NCBI RefSeq assembly: GCF_016134045.1
Contig: NZ_CP065915.1
Span: 248,001-312,000 of the forward strand
Source: Pelagovum pacificum
GTDB taxonomy: Bacteria > Pseudomonadota > Alphaproteobacteria > Rhodobacterales > Rhodobacteraceae
Reading direction: 5' to 3'
Length of the DNA: 64,000 bases
Shown here: piece by piece, positions 44,935 to 55,004 of the stretch
How the letters are laid out: each line of letters starts with the position of its first letter
How positions within the stretch are numbered: the stretch's first letter is position 1
Notes under the pieces: model-generated
Database searches by the model: none
The model's input: only the letters and a program-made list of their open reading frames with translations
Told to the model about the DNA's origin: nothing
Translations under genes and position numbers: made by a program

Positions 44935-45251
44935 GGGAAAGTGCAGGCTTCTGTTGCCAGGTGCCTGCGAACCCCGCCTTACGCTGCTAGGCGCAAGGGC
45001 TTAGATTTCGATCTTCGTTACTGCTTAAGCAGCAACGGCGATCGGAGCACGATTGTTGTTGGCAACTATGCTTTACGGACCGATATCGGTGGTACCTCAC
45101 CGGGACAAAGCAAACCCCTTTAGACGTTCGTCGATCCTATTTCGGCCCCATGATCCCCCAACAAGAGATGTATGGTGGAGCCGCCGGGTACCGCCCCCGG
45201 GTCCGATCCGCTTATTACGAGCGCGTTTATGTCCATAGTCCCTTGCGGGAC
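44935..45251 (-). ncRNA. ssrA: Circularly permuted two-piece tmRNA
   Basis: Read on the minus strand: the acceptor piece runs from about 45251 to CCA at 45175-45173 (end GGCTCCACCA, with a T-arm-like stem before it). A spacer of about 23 bases (45172-45150) is removed on maturation. The coding piece starts at 45149 with GGGGCCGA, the tmRNA 5' acceptor strand. The tag frame is 45063-45028, encoding ANNNRAPIAVAA, with TAA at 45027-45025 in a hairpin loop. The 3' boundary (about 44935-44943, after the GCAGGC/GCCTGC stem) is approximate. tmRNA with SmpB rescues stalled ribosomes; the AVAA-type tag end is a ClpXP degron. Confidence 0.93.
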
Positions 45252-45257
45252 ACGACA

Positions 45258-45286
45258 GATATAGGCGCCGGGCGAGCCTCGCTCAA
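45258..45286 (-). promoter_or_regulatory. Promoter of ssrA
   Basis: On the minus strand: TTGAGC (45286-45281), exactly 17 bases, then TATATC (45263-45258). This predicts transcription from about 45251, just before the acceptor piece. Confidence 0.7.
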
Positions 45287-45414
45287 GCCCTGACCTCAAC
45301 GTCAATATTTTACCAGTTTGCGCATTGATGCCGGTCTGCCGCCTGATTTCCAACATATTCGAGTCGCAGAACTTTCGCTGGGGTTTGGAAAATTTTCAGG
45401 ACGATTGCCTGGCC

Positions 45415-45825
45415 ATGATGCCGAAAAATTTGCTGTCCAAGGTGCGCCGGCTTCGCAAGGATGAGGCCGGGAACGTCACCATCGAATACGTTCTGTGGTT
45501 GCCGATCTGGATCCTCATCATGACGATGACGACGGACGTGACCATTCTGTTCCACCAGCGCAGCCAGCTGTTCATCTCGGCGCGCGACATGAGTCGTGCC
45601 GTGGCCGTCGGTGCCAAAACCCCAGATGAAGCTGAGACGCTCATCAAGCAGGCCTATTCCGAGGTCGAGGGCTTCAACGCCTCGATCACGACGGCGAACG
45701 GGTTCGTCACAACGCGGCTGACGGCTCCGTTCTCGGCCTTCTCGACCATGACCGCGACATTCGCGAACGGCACGCTCGGCTCGACCGTGACGATGTTCAT
45801 CGAGGGGCAGGACACCGGCGCGTGA
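45415..45825 (+). CDS. TadE-like pilus-assembly protein
   Basis: 136 residues from ATG 45415 (a second ATG follows at 45418). The motif RLRKDEAGNVTIEYVLWLP (about residues 11-29) followed by a membrane helix is the TadE/TadG pilin-like N-terminus, with Glu in the +5-like place; the rest is a small soluble domain. Minor-pilin-like proteins of the tight-adherence (Tad) system. Overlaps the TadG-like gene. No tadABC or cpaF gene lies in the window. Confidence 0.82.
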   Translation: MMPKNLLSKVRRLRKDEAGNVTIEYVLWLPIWILIMTMTTDVTILFHQRSQLFISARDMSRAVAVGAKTPDEAETLIKQAYSEVEGFNASITTANGFVTTRLTAPFSAFSTMTATFANGTLGSTVTMFIEGQDTGA

Positions 45826-47273
45826 TGATGATGGAAACCATGTTCAAACTCCCGGAAAAGCTGAAATCCTTTCGCAAGGCACAGGAAGGTGCGGCCACCG
45901 TCGGCGGCATCTTCTTCACGACCACGGCGCTGATTCTCACTGGCCTCGCGCTCGATTCGGCGAACGCGTGGCAGGTGCAGACGCAGTTGCAGATCACGGC
46001 CGACGCCACGGCGCTTGCCGCCGCGACACGTGTCGACGACCTTGAAGCGGCGCGTGCGCTCGGGCTTGAAGTCGCGGCGCAGAACGCCAGCGGCAACATG
46101 ATCACCGATGCGAGCTTCGTGTTCGGTCGCTGGGACAACGAAGCGGGCACCTTCACCGAGACGGATACCGATCCCAACGCGGTTCAGGTCGCGGCCCTGC
46201 GAAACGAGGACAACGGCGGCGCGATCCCGACCTACCTGTTGAAGCTCGTCGGCATCAACCAGTGGGAGACCGGCGCGACCTCGATGGCCGTCAACGCGTC
46301 ATCCTCCGCGGATGGCGGCGGCGCCGGGCCCGTCATCAACTGCAACATGATGACCGTCGTCTCCTACGGGTCGATCCAGACCGGCGGCGGCAACATGCTG
46401 AAGAAGGGTGTCTGCATCCACGGCCAGACCGGCGTAGCGACCGGCGGCGGCGACAAGTACGACCGTGAGGTCATGTTCTCCGCGCCGCACGAGGAAGACA
46501 TCTACATCGCCTCCTACCAGCCGCAGAACCTCCCTGTCGAAGACATCACGATGACGCGCTCGGTCGAGCCCGTAATCCTGCCGCAGCTCAACGACATCTG
46601 GACCGACCTTTGGCAGCAATTCTATGTCGGACGGCCCAACTACTACTACGGTAACCTTCTTCCCGACTTCATGTTCGAAGGGAACACGGCGCCGCGCGTC
46701 GTGGTCAAGGAAGGCTGGTGGAGCATCCAGCCGGGCGAGGTGCAGCCCAACACGATCTACGTGGTGAACGGTGGCGCGCAGTTCTCCGGCGGTATCGACG
46801 CCCAGAACGTGACCTTCATCGTGAACGGCTATTTCGGGGTCGGTGGTGGTTTCAACCTTCAGTTCCGCGACGTCTTCATCATGGCGCGCCAGATCAACCT
46901 CGCCGGCAACATCACGTGGGGCGAGAAGGGCACCCAATGCAAGGAAGACCATTTCAGTGTCTACCTGATGGGCCTCGACAGCCTCTCGATGGGCGGCTGG
47001 GGTAACGAGGTGTCCACCAACGGTGTCATCGGCATCTCGCCTGTGCTGAACCTCGGTGGCAACATGAAGGCCCGCAATGTCTACTTCGAGACTGGTCGTC
47101 GCAGCGAAAATGGCCAGACGTCGATGGGCGGCAACAATGAGACGTCCCTTGGTGGCGATCTCAGCATCAACGGCAACGACTGCTCTTTTGAGCTGACGTC
47201 GCACTACGAGCTGAACTTCCGCGGCGATACCGAGGTCAACGGCTACGGCAACCGCTCCCGCCTCATGCGCTGA
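45822..47273 (+). CDS. TadG-like protein with beta-rich C-terminal region
   Basis: 483 residues, starting at GTG 45822 overlapping the TadE stop or at one of three following ATGs. Residues 20-165 are TadG-like: EGAATVGGIFFTTTALILTGLALDSANAW is the membrane anchor, then an Ala/Asp-rich stretch. The rest (about 170-483) is Gly/Asn-rich with repeated beta-strand-like segments (NVTFIVNGYFGVGGGFNLQF, NLAGNITWGEKG, NLGGNMKARNVYFE), suggesting a beta-helix, and has paired cysteines. Probably surface-exposed. A clean terminator follows. Confidence 0.8.
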   Translation: MMMMETMFKLPEKLKSFRKAQEGAATVGGIFFTTTALILTGLALDSANAWQVQTQLQITADATALAAATRVDDLEAARALGLEVAAQNASGNMITDASFVFGRWDNEAGTFTETDTDPNAVQVAALRNEDNGGAIPTYLLKLVGINQWETGATSMAVNASSSADGGGAGPVINCNMMTVVSYGSIQTGGGNMLKKGVCIHGQTGVATGGGDKYDREVMFSAPHEEDIYIASYQPQNLPVEDITMTRSVEPVILPQLNDIWTDLWQQFYVGRPNYYYGNLLPDFMFEGNTAPRVVVKEGWWSIQPGEVQPNTIYVVNGGAQFSGGIDAQNVTFIVNGYFGVGGGFNLQFRDVFIMARQINLAGNITWGEKGTQCKEDHFSVYLMGLDSLSMGGWGNEVSTNGVIGISPVLNLGGNMKARNVYFETGRRSENGQTSMGGNNETSLGGDLSINGNDCSFELTSHYELNFRGDTEVNGYGNRSRLMR

Positions 47274-47325
47274 CCGAGGGCGGGGAAACCCGACCTTGTC
47301 GAAAAGCTGACCCAGCGTCAGGATG

Positions 47326-47361
47326 GATGTGCCGGCAGGAGGAGAGCCGGCGCATCTTTTT
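47326..47361 (+). terminator. Intrinsic terminator after the TadE/TadG-like genes
   Basis: Stem GATGTGCCGGC (47326-47336) and GCCGGCGCATC (47346-47356) with one G-T pair, a 9-base purine-rich loop and T5 (47357-47361). It lies just upstream of the LCCL gene's ATG at 47377, so it terminates the pilus-like unit before that gene, whose own promoter must overlap it. Confidence 0.85.
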
Positions 47362-47376
47362 AATCGCAGGTTCGCC

Positions 47377-48312
47377 ATGAAACGCATTCCGACCGTCGCC
47401 GTCGCGGGACTCCTGTCCGTTACCGCATCGCTGTCCGCCGCTCAGGAGGCCTGCCCCTCCCAATTGCCGACAGAGCTGGGCACGTTCAGTTGCAGTTGCG
47501 GGGCAGGTGTCTTTCTTCGGTCGAACCTCTGGGGGACCGGCACCTACACGGGTGACAGCGATGTCTGCGCTGCTGCGGTCCATGCCGGCGTCATCACGCG
47601 CGAGAGCGGGGGGACCGTCACGATCGAGCTGATCGAGGGGCTCGAGTCCCACACCGGCTCGAGCGCGAACGGCGTCAATTCGCGGGACTGGGGCAGCTAT
47701 CGAACAAGCTATTCATTCGTGACGGGACCGGAGGCCTGCGGCGCCTACCCGGTCGGCGAGGCGAGCTACGAGTGCGGCTGCTCTGCCGACGACAGCACCG
47801 GTTCGATCTGGGGCAGCGATCCATACACCGCCGACAGCAGCATCTGTACCGCCGCGCGTCATGCCGGGGTGATCGGTGAGGACGGCGGGACGGTCGTCGC
47901 CATCGCCGAACCGGGGCAGGAGACCTACAGCGCCAGCAGCGCGAACGGCGTCACGACGAGCGATTGGGGCAGCTACGACTCGAGCTTCACCTTCCGTACA
48001 GCTTCCGCGATTCCTGCCGGGTTCGAGATGTGCGGCGCGTTCCCCGAGACGCAGGTCGAATATGCCTGCGGCTGCGGGCCGGATGCCGCAAGCGGCTCTG
48101 TCTGGGGCAGCGGTCCCTACACCTCCGACAGCGACATCTGTGCCGCGGCGCTGCATGCCGGCGTCATCGGTACGGACGGCGGACCGGTTACCGTGCTCGC
48201 CTATCCCGGCCTCGCCGCCTACCTCGCCACGGACGCAAACGGGGTCGAGACGATGGACTGGGGCGAGAACGAGATGTCGATCATCTTCGATCGGAACCGC
48301 AGTTATCCGTGA
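47377..48312 (+). CDS. Secreted protein with three LCCL domains
   Basis: 311 residues: signal MKRIPTVAVAGLLSVTASLSA, then three tandem units of about 95 residues (roughly 26-115, 120-212, 218-306). Each has CxC..., GS.WG..PYT.DS.IC.AA.HAGVI, GG.V.....PG and NGV.S.DWG, the LCCL signature. LCCL domains occur in animal secreted proteins and some bacteria; ligands are mostly unknown. The cysteines suggest one disulfide-bonded core per unit. Confidence 0.88.
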   Translation: MKRIPTVAVAGLLSVTASLSAAQEACPSQLPTELGTFSCSCGAGVFLRSNLWGTGTYTGDSDVCAAAVHAGVITRESGGTVTIELIEGLESHTGSSANGVNSRDWGSYRTSYSFVTGPEACGAYPVGEASYECGCSADDSTGSIWGSDPYTADSSICTAARHAGVIGEDGGTVVAIAEPGQETYSASSANGVTTSDWGSYDSSFTFRTASAIPAGFEMCGAFPETQVEYACGCGPDAASGSVWGSGPYTSDSDICAAALHAGVIGTDGGPVTVLAYPGLAAYLATDANGVETMDWGENEMSIIFDRNRSYP

Positions 48313-48335
48313 GAGTCACGTCAGGATGTGAGGGT

Positions 48336-48399
48336 GGGTGCGCATCAAGCGCGCACCCTACACGGACGGGCCCGTAGGGTGCGCGCTTGATGCGCACCC
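48336..48399. repeat. Two inverted copies of the 26-base hairpin element forming one long stem
   Basis: Element 48336-48361 and its exact reverse complement 48374-48399 are separated by 12 bases (48362-48373), giving a perfect 26-bp stem. It lies between the convergent LCCL and MORN genes and should block transcription from both. Confidence 0.88.
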
Positions 48400-48409
48400 A
48401 TCGCGCCAG

Positions 48410-49912
48410 TCACTGAGCGTCTTCACCCTCGACGTCCGCACTCTCCTCCTGGTTTTCTTCCAGTGCCGAGACGAGGTCGCCGTCCTGCCATTCGCCCTCC
48501 GCCACTTCGCCGGAGGCGTAGCGCATCGTGCCCTCGCCCTGACGGCGACCGCCGACGAAATTGCCTTCGTAGACATCGCCGTTGGTGTAGGTCGCCACAC
48601 CCGCGCCGCTGATCTCGCCCATCTCCCACTGTCCTTCGTAGGTGAAGCCGTCGGGCATGGTGATGGTGCCCTGTCCATCACGCTGTCCTTCGGTGAACTG
48701 GCCGTCGTAGACCGTGCCGTCGGAATAGGTCGACACGCCCTGTCCGCTGCGGCTGCCGTTCTCCCACTCGCCCTCATAGGTGTAGCCGTCGGAGTAGGTC
48801 ATAGTGCCGGTGCCGTGGTTGCGACCGTTGAGGAACCCGCCCTCGTAGACCTGTCCGTTGGGGTAGGTCGCGCGGCCCTCGCCCCGGATCACACCGCTCA
48901 CCCACTGGCCCTCGTACGTGGAGCCGTCGGGATAGGTAATCTCTCCGGTCGAGCAATGGCCGACCTCCTCGGGGTCGGAGCCGGCGTCGAGCGCGGCCTC
49001 GACCTCTTCCGGGCAGCGGGTGTCGGCGAGATCGTCGAGGAACGTGCCCTCGTAGACGGATCCGTCCGGGTAGGTGACTTCGCCTTGGCCCTCGATCTCG
49101 CCCATGTTCCACTGACCGACGTAGACGTAGCCGTCGGCCCCGGTGAAGGTGCCCTGACCGTGACGCTGGTCCTCGTGGAAGTTGCCCTCGTAGACGTCGC
49201 CATTGGCGAAGGTCACGGTGCCTTCGCCTTCGCGCAGGCCATTGGTCAGCGTGCCTTCGAAGACGTCGCCGTTGGCCTGCACCTGCTGGCCGGTGCCCTC
49301 CATCTTGCCGTCGACCCACGAGCCCTCGTAAACCATGCCGTCGGGCAGGGTGAGCGTACCTTCGCCCTCGCGCTCGTCCCCGGCCATCGCACCGGTGTAG
49401 ACCGCGCCGTCGGGGTAGGTGATCGTGCCGGTGCCTTCCTTGACGCCGTTCACCCAGTCACCCGAGTACTGGTAGCCGTTCGGAGCGACGAGCGTGCCCT
49501 GACCGTGGTGCATCGAGTTGCGGAACTGGCCGGTGTAGGTGACGCCGTTGGCGTAGTTGACCGTGCCGCGCCCGACGATGTTGCCGTCGACCCACTCGCC
49601 CTCGTAGGTGCCGCCGTCGGCGAAGGTGATGGTGCCGATACCGTTCGGCTTGCCGGCCGCGAACTCGCCCACGTAGACGGAGCCGTTGGGGAAGCGCGCG
49701 GTGCCTTCGCCGCGAATTTCGCCTTCGAACCAGCTGCCCTCATATTCGTAGCCGTTCGGCAGGCGGTAGGTCCCCTGTCCGTGCTGGCGGCCGTTCAGGA
49801 ACGTGCCCTCGTAGATCCCGCCGTCGTCGTATTGCTTCGTCTCGACGGTCTGCGCGCCTGCGCCGGTCGCGAGCGCAAGGGCAAGTCCACCCAGAAGGAT
49901 CGTCCGTTTCAT
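48410..49912 (-). CDS. Secreted MORN-repeat protein
   Basis: 500 residues from ATG 49910-49912. Signal MKRTILLGGLALALATGAGA, then 18 consecutive 23-residue MORN repeats of type YEG.(W/F)..G...G.GT..(Y/F).(N/D)G, and a partial AEGEW unit, ending in an acidic tail. One unit, about two-thirds through, is replaced by a 46-residue segment (exactly two units) holding CPEEVEAALD...EEVGHC, the only cysteines. MORN domains form elongated beta-sheets binding lipid or protein. Role outside the cell is unknown. Confidence 0.92.
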   Translation of the reverse strand: MKRTILLGGLALALATGAGAQTVETKQYDDGGIYEGTFLNGRQHGQGTYRLPNGYEYEGSWFEGEIRGEGTARFPNGSVYVGEFAAGKPNGIGTITFADGGTYEGEWVDGNIVGRGTVNYANGVTYTGQFRNSMHHGQGTLVAPNGYQYSGDWVNGVKEGTGTITYPDGAVYTGAMAGDEREGEGTLTLPDGMVYEGSWVDGKMEGTGQQVQANGDVFEGTLTNGLREGEGTVTFANGDVYEGNFHEDQRHGQGTFTGADGYVYVGQWNMGEIEGQGEVTYPDGSVYEGTFLDDLADTRCPEEVEAALDAGSDPEEVGHCSTGEITYPDGSTYEGQWVSGVIRGEGRATYPNGQVYEGGFLNGRNHGTGTMTYSDGYTYEGEWENGSRSGQGVSTYSDGTVYDGQFTEGQRDGQGTITMPDGFTYEGQWEMGEISGAGVATYTNGDVYEGNFVGGRRQGEGTMRYASGEVAEGEWQDGDLVSALEENQEESADVEGEDAQ

Positions 49913-49994
49913 CGGCTCAGCTCCCCATATCCTCGAAGAGGCACACTAGGCCAAGGCGTTGGACCCGGCAACGGGCGCGGCGGTGACATTGTCC

Positions 49995-51623
49995 TTACTC
50001 CGCGCAGGCGAAGCTCGCGGCCTCAGCATGCGGTCCTTCCCCGTCGTACCGAGGCACGAGCGGGTAGGGGCAAAGGGGGCGCTCCGCCGTCGCGCTGCCG
50101 TCAGGCGAGGAATTGACGAGGCCCTCGGGCACGCCTTCGAACTCTACCCAGACTTCGAGCGCGGCGAACAGGTCGGCGGCGGCCGGCATGCCCTCCGGAA
50201 CGTCCCGGTCATGGGTCACACCGGGAAAGACGTAGAAGCGGACGAAGGAGTCGACACGTTCCCGCCCAAGATCGCGCACCATGCGACGCCAGAGATCGGC
50301 CATCTCGCCCGGGGGGTATTCGGAGAGGCTGCCGGCATAGACGGTCAGGTGCCCGCCCGCGGCGGCGAAGGCGCCGAGGTCCGGGTCTTCCGCATCAAGC
50401 ATCTGTTCGAGTTCCGCGATCCGCGCATCCGCGTCCGGAGCGGGCGACGGCGCGACGAGTACGATTTCCTGATCGGTGTCGTCCTCGGCCACTTCGTCTT
50501 CCGGTGTGGGCGCCGGCGCGATTGGCGGCGTGACGAACCAGTCCCGGAAGTCGGCGACGCGATCACGCGCAGTCGGCGGAATGTCGGGGGTGCCCATGTA
50601 GCGAGTGTCCCAGTCGGACGTGCCCCACGGCAGGCCGGCATGTACGGTCAGGTCCGTGCTCATCGGGGCATGCAGCGCGTTCAGCGCCTCGATCTGGCCG
50701 AAGGTCAGGCAGCGATCGCTTTCGCTCTCGGCGCAGGCGATGATGGCGAGGTCGGGGGCGCAGCCCTCCCAATCCGCGATGACACCATCCGACACGCCGT
50801 CGAGCCAGTCGCACTGCACCCGGATTTCTTCCTTCACGATATCCAGCATCTCGGGCGGGATATAGGCGCGGGGATCGTCGAACAGGTGGGCCGCACGCTC
50901 GCGCAGCAGCATCAGCCCGGTGAAGTCGACGATCGGCTCTCCCGCGAGGATGCCGTCGTAGTCCTCGGGCCGCCGCTGCGCCGCCATCAGTCCCTGCCGC
51001 CCGCCGTCCCCGAAGCCGACGAAGTAGCGCAGTTCGGCCGGCGTGCCGTAGCGTGTCTCGATCAGGGTCTGGGCGGCGGCATGGACCTTGGCGGTCGCGC
51101 CTTCCGCGAAATCCGCCAGCATGCCAGGGTCGGATGCGAAGGACGCAGGGTCTTCCGGGGACGGCAGATCGTCGGCCCTGTGCCCTGAATCGCCGCCGTA
51201 GAGTGCGTGCGCCTTGAAAGGGAACACCTCGGCGGCGTTCGGTGTCTGCCAGTCCGCGCCGGTGAGCGCCGGTATCTCAGTGCCATAACCCTGAAAGCCG
51301 AAGTGGACGGACCGTCCGCTCCACTCCTCGGGCAACAGCGCCTCGAACAGGATGGGGCGGCCGATGGATTCACCGGTCTCGGACTGCTCGGGCGGGATCT
51401 CCGCTTTCACAAGGCAACGCTGCGGGCGCGCCTCCGTCGCGGTGCCGAGGAAGGTCGAAGTGATGGTGAACCCGCTGAAGGGCACGGCGGCGAGGTCGGC
51501 ACAGCTGATCTGAACCGGTGCGGCGTCCTCCTCCGCAACGGCCTCGTCCTGCGCCGAAACGGAGAGCGTGCCGCCCACCAGGGCACACAGAACTGCGATC
51601 GAACTGCCGAACGGCGCACCCAC
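49995..51623 (-). CDS. Tannase/feruloyl esterase-fold protein lacking the catalytic residues
   Basis: 542 residues from GTG 51621-51623 (AAGGGGCAAG upstream), with an N-terminal signal. The family layout is clear: CADLAAVPFSGFTITSTFLG, CLVKAEIPP, FEALLPEEWSG, the calcium loop CDWLDGVSDGVIADWEGC, and the end RPLCPYPLVPRY. The nucleophile elbow, normally GCSTGG, reads GFGDGG (203-208), so Ser is Gly205 and its Cys neighbour is Phe204. Near the end the usual HC pair is His471-Asp472, and the acid position is Ser434. A low-complexity insert (365-405) precedes it. It is probably a non-enzymatic binder; divergent from lepA. Confidence 0.85.
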   Translation of the reverse strand: MGAPFGSSIAVLCALVGGTLSVSAQDEAVAEEDAAPVQISCADLAAVPFSGFTITSTFLGTATEARPQRCLVKAEIPPEQSETGESIGRPILFEALLPEEWSGRSVHFGFQGYGTEIPALTGADWQTPNAAEVFPFKAHALYGGDSGHRADDLPSPEDPASFASDPGMLADFAEGATAKVHAAAQTLIETRYGTPAELRYFVGFGDGGRQGLMAAQRRPEDYDGILAGEPIVDFTGLMLLRERAAHLFDDPRAYIPPEMLDIVKEEIRVQCDWLDGVSDGVIADWEGCAPDLAIIACAESESDRCLTFGQIEALNALHAPMSTDLTVHAGLPWGTSDWDTRYMGTPDIPPTARDRVADFRDWFVTPPIAPAPTPEDEVAEDDTDQEIVLVAPSPAPDADARIAELEQMLDAEDPDLGAFAAAGGHLTVYAGSLSEYPPGEMADLWRRMVRDLGRERVDSFVRFYVFPGVTHDRDVPEGMPAAADLFAALEVWVEFEGVPEGLVNSSPDGSATAERPLCPYPLVPRYDGEGPHAEAASFACAE

Positions 51624-51895
51624 GGCCTTGCCCCTTTCCAGCCGGCTTCAGCGCAAAGGTAGGCCGCTGGCGGGGACGGCAACAAGCAAGTGCAGGTTCC
51701 GGCCCAACTTTTTCACCCGATTGAGTCCCGCAGGACTCACCGCGCGGCCAGTTGGCGGATATCGGGCGGGTATCCGATGCCCGACGAGTGTCCGATCCCG
51801 GTCCGTGACGTCGCCGTGAGGCCCGCAAAGCACGCAGACACTGGAATCTCCCGCCAATTCGGATATGTGGTCCCGAACCCCGAGGACACGCCCGT

Positions 51896-53698
<1,803 letters not shown>

Positions 53699-53790
53699 GC
53701 TGTCCAGCTTCAATGTGGGGATGAAGGCGGTGGGCGTAGTAAGAGCTTATTTGCTGAACTCCTCGACCCACCTGAGGCCTCGGTCAATGA

Positions 53791-54489
53791 TTAGTAGGGT
53801 GCGCACGGTTCGTTGGCTGATAGAAGCTGCTGCCCTTCAAAGCAAACGCTAGCGCCTTCTACGCCAGAGATCCAAGTGCTGAAGTCTAATTCTGTTGTTT
53901 CAGCGGATAATGTGGTGCCAGTATAAGTTATTACGGCCTCTAACTCAGAATTCGGATTTGTGGTGAATGTTAACGCGCCCGATGATTGCGGTATAGTGAT
54001 GGTCGAACCCTCTGGAAATCCAGCTGATGCCATCTCCGGCGAAAGATCAAACACAAGGGCGTCTACTCCTCCTTCTGGGTTAAATTGTGCTACTGCATCG
54101 TGGCCCAGTATTTCGTAATTGGGAGACAAAGGCACCAAATTTCCATTAAATATTATCTCTTTGGTAATAAATGGATTAATGATATTTTTGGGGCATACCT
54201 CGTCGACTGCAGTAAGACTATCTGTATCGATCTCATCGGTGCTCCCGTCGCAAAACCGAAAGTTATGACCATCTGCGTTGCCTGAAGCTAGGCGAACTCC
54301 TAGTCTTTGATCCATCGCTCCAGCCATTCTATAGTGCTGTTCGAAGAGTGGAGCGTCTAAGTCGGTTGGGATTTGATCGCCAATCTCTTGAGAGTGAAGA
54401 GGGGAAAAGCATAAGGCAATGGCGCTCGTCAAAGCTCCAGTTGATATACAACGTAGTCGCCTGTTGTTCGATTTGTACGTATTATCCAT
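53791..54489 (-). CDS. Hypothetical secreted protein of the AT-rich island
   Basis: 232 residues from ATG 54487-54489. The N-terminus (MDNTYKSNNRRLRCISTGAL and a hydrophobic stretch up to SPLHSQE) is a Sec-type signal. The mature part is acidic, with four cysteines (FCDG, EVCPKN, ASVCFEG, NEPCAPY) and Thr/Ser-rich beta-like segments. No family recognised. Base composition and codons are clearly AT-richer than neighbours. It overlaps the membrane-protein gene by 61 bases. Its last codons (TGCGCACCCTAC) match the tail of the genome's 26-base repeat. Confidence 0.75.
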   Translation of the reverse strand: MDNTYKSNNRRLRCISTGALTSAIALCFSPLHSQEIGDQIPTDLDAPLFEQHYRMAGAMDQRLGVRLASGNADGHNFRFCDGSTDEIDTDSLTAVDEVCPKNIINPFITKEIIFNGNLVPLSPNYEILGHDAVAQFNPEGGVDALVFDLSPEMASAGFPEGSTITIPQSSGALTFTTNPNSELEAVITYTGTTLSAETTELDFSTWISGVEGASVCFEGQQLLSANEPCAPY

Positions 54490-55004
54490 CTTGCGGAAGA
54501 TCCCCCTATCCCTAAACTCGCCACATAAATATTACCCAGCTTCCCGGAGCTGAGCCATCGGATTTGGTATTTTTGAAAGTCGTTTCCTATAGTGGTTCGA
54601 AGCTCGCTCAAAGAGCTGTCTAACACTGTAACGATCGGTAGATATCGAAAGCCATTCTTTGCTGCAATTAGCCCAAAACGGTCGGCGCTAAATAGGCAAA
54701 CCAGAAGAACTGTTGATATAAGGGTAATAAGAAATTGGTGTAACCAATCGAATGAGTAAAGTCTGCTTTGAGCTGCCGTGATGGTTAGGAAAATAAACGC
54801 AACCAGCATAAAGAATAAATAATATTCAGTAAGTGCAATTCTAATTGCTGTCATTGAGTGGCTTGCAATAGCTTGCAGGCCCAATTCCAAGTCGCTGGGC
54901 TCAACCCCGAAATAGCTATAGTAGCCATAAAGATAGCTATATCCAATAACGAAACACGCCGCAGAAGCTAGCGCAATAACGATCGTAGTTGTTTCAAGCT
55001 TCAT
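54429..55004 (-). CDS. Hypothetical membrane protein of the AT-rich island
   Basis: 191 residues from ATG 55002-55004. Three hydrophobic helices (about 6-30, 60-80 and 88-108; the first includes VIALASAACFVIGYSYLYGYYSYFG), then a C-terminal domain of about 80 residues (LDSSLSELRTTIGNDFQKYQIRW...). No family recognised. Its 3' end overlaps the secreted-protein gene by 61 bases in another frame, so the two are likely co-expressed. The layout (membrane protein plus secreted protein) resembles many uncharacterised accessory cassettes, but no enzyme motif is visible. Confidence 0.75.
   Translation of the reverse strand: MKLETTTIVIALASAACFVIGYSYLYGYYSYFGVEPSDLELGLQAIASHSMTAIRIALTEYYLFFMLVAFIFLTITAAQSRLYSFDWLHQFLITLISTVLLVCLFSADRFGLIAAKNGFRYLPIVTVLDSSLSELRTTIGNDFQKYQIRWLSSGKLGNIYVASLGIGGSSARWIIRTNRTTGDYVVYQLEL

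Noticed and set aside
44923..45123. Short open frames in the 44.9-45.2 kb gap
   Set aside because: They lie inside the permuted tmRNA gene, which explains the sequence.
48338..50116. A 592-codon plus-strand frame opposite the MORN gene
   Set aside because: It mirrors the 69-base MORN periodicity and has no ribosome site; the minus strand gives a signal peptide and a perfect repeat protein.
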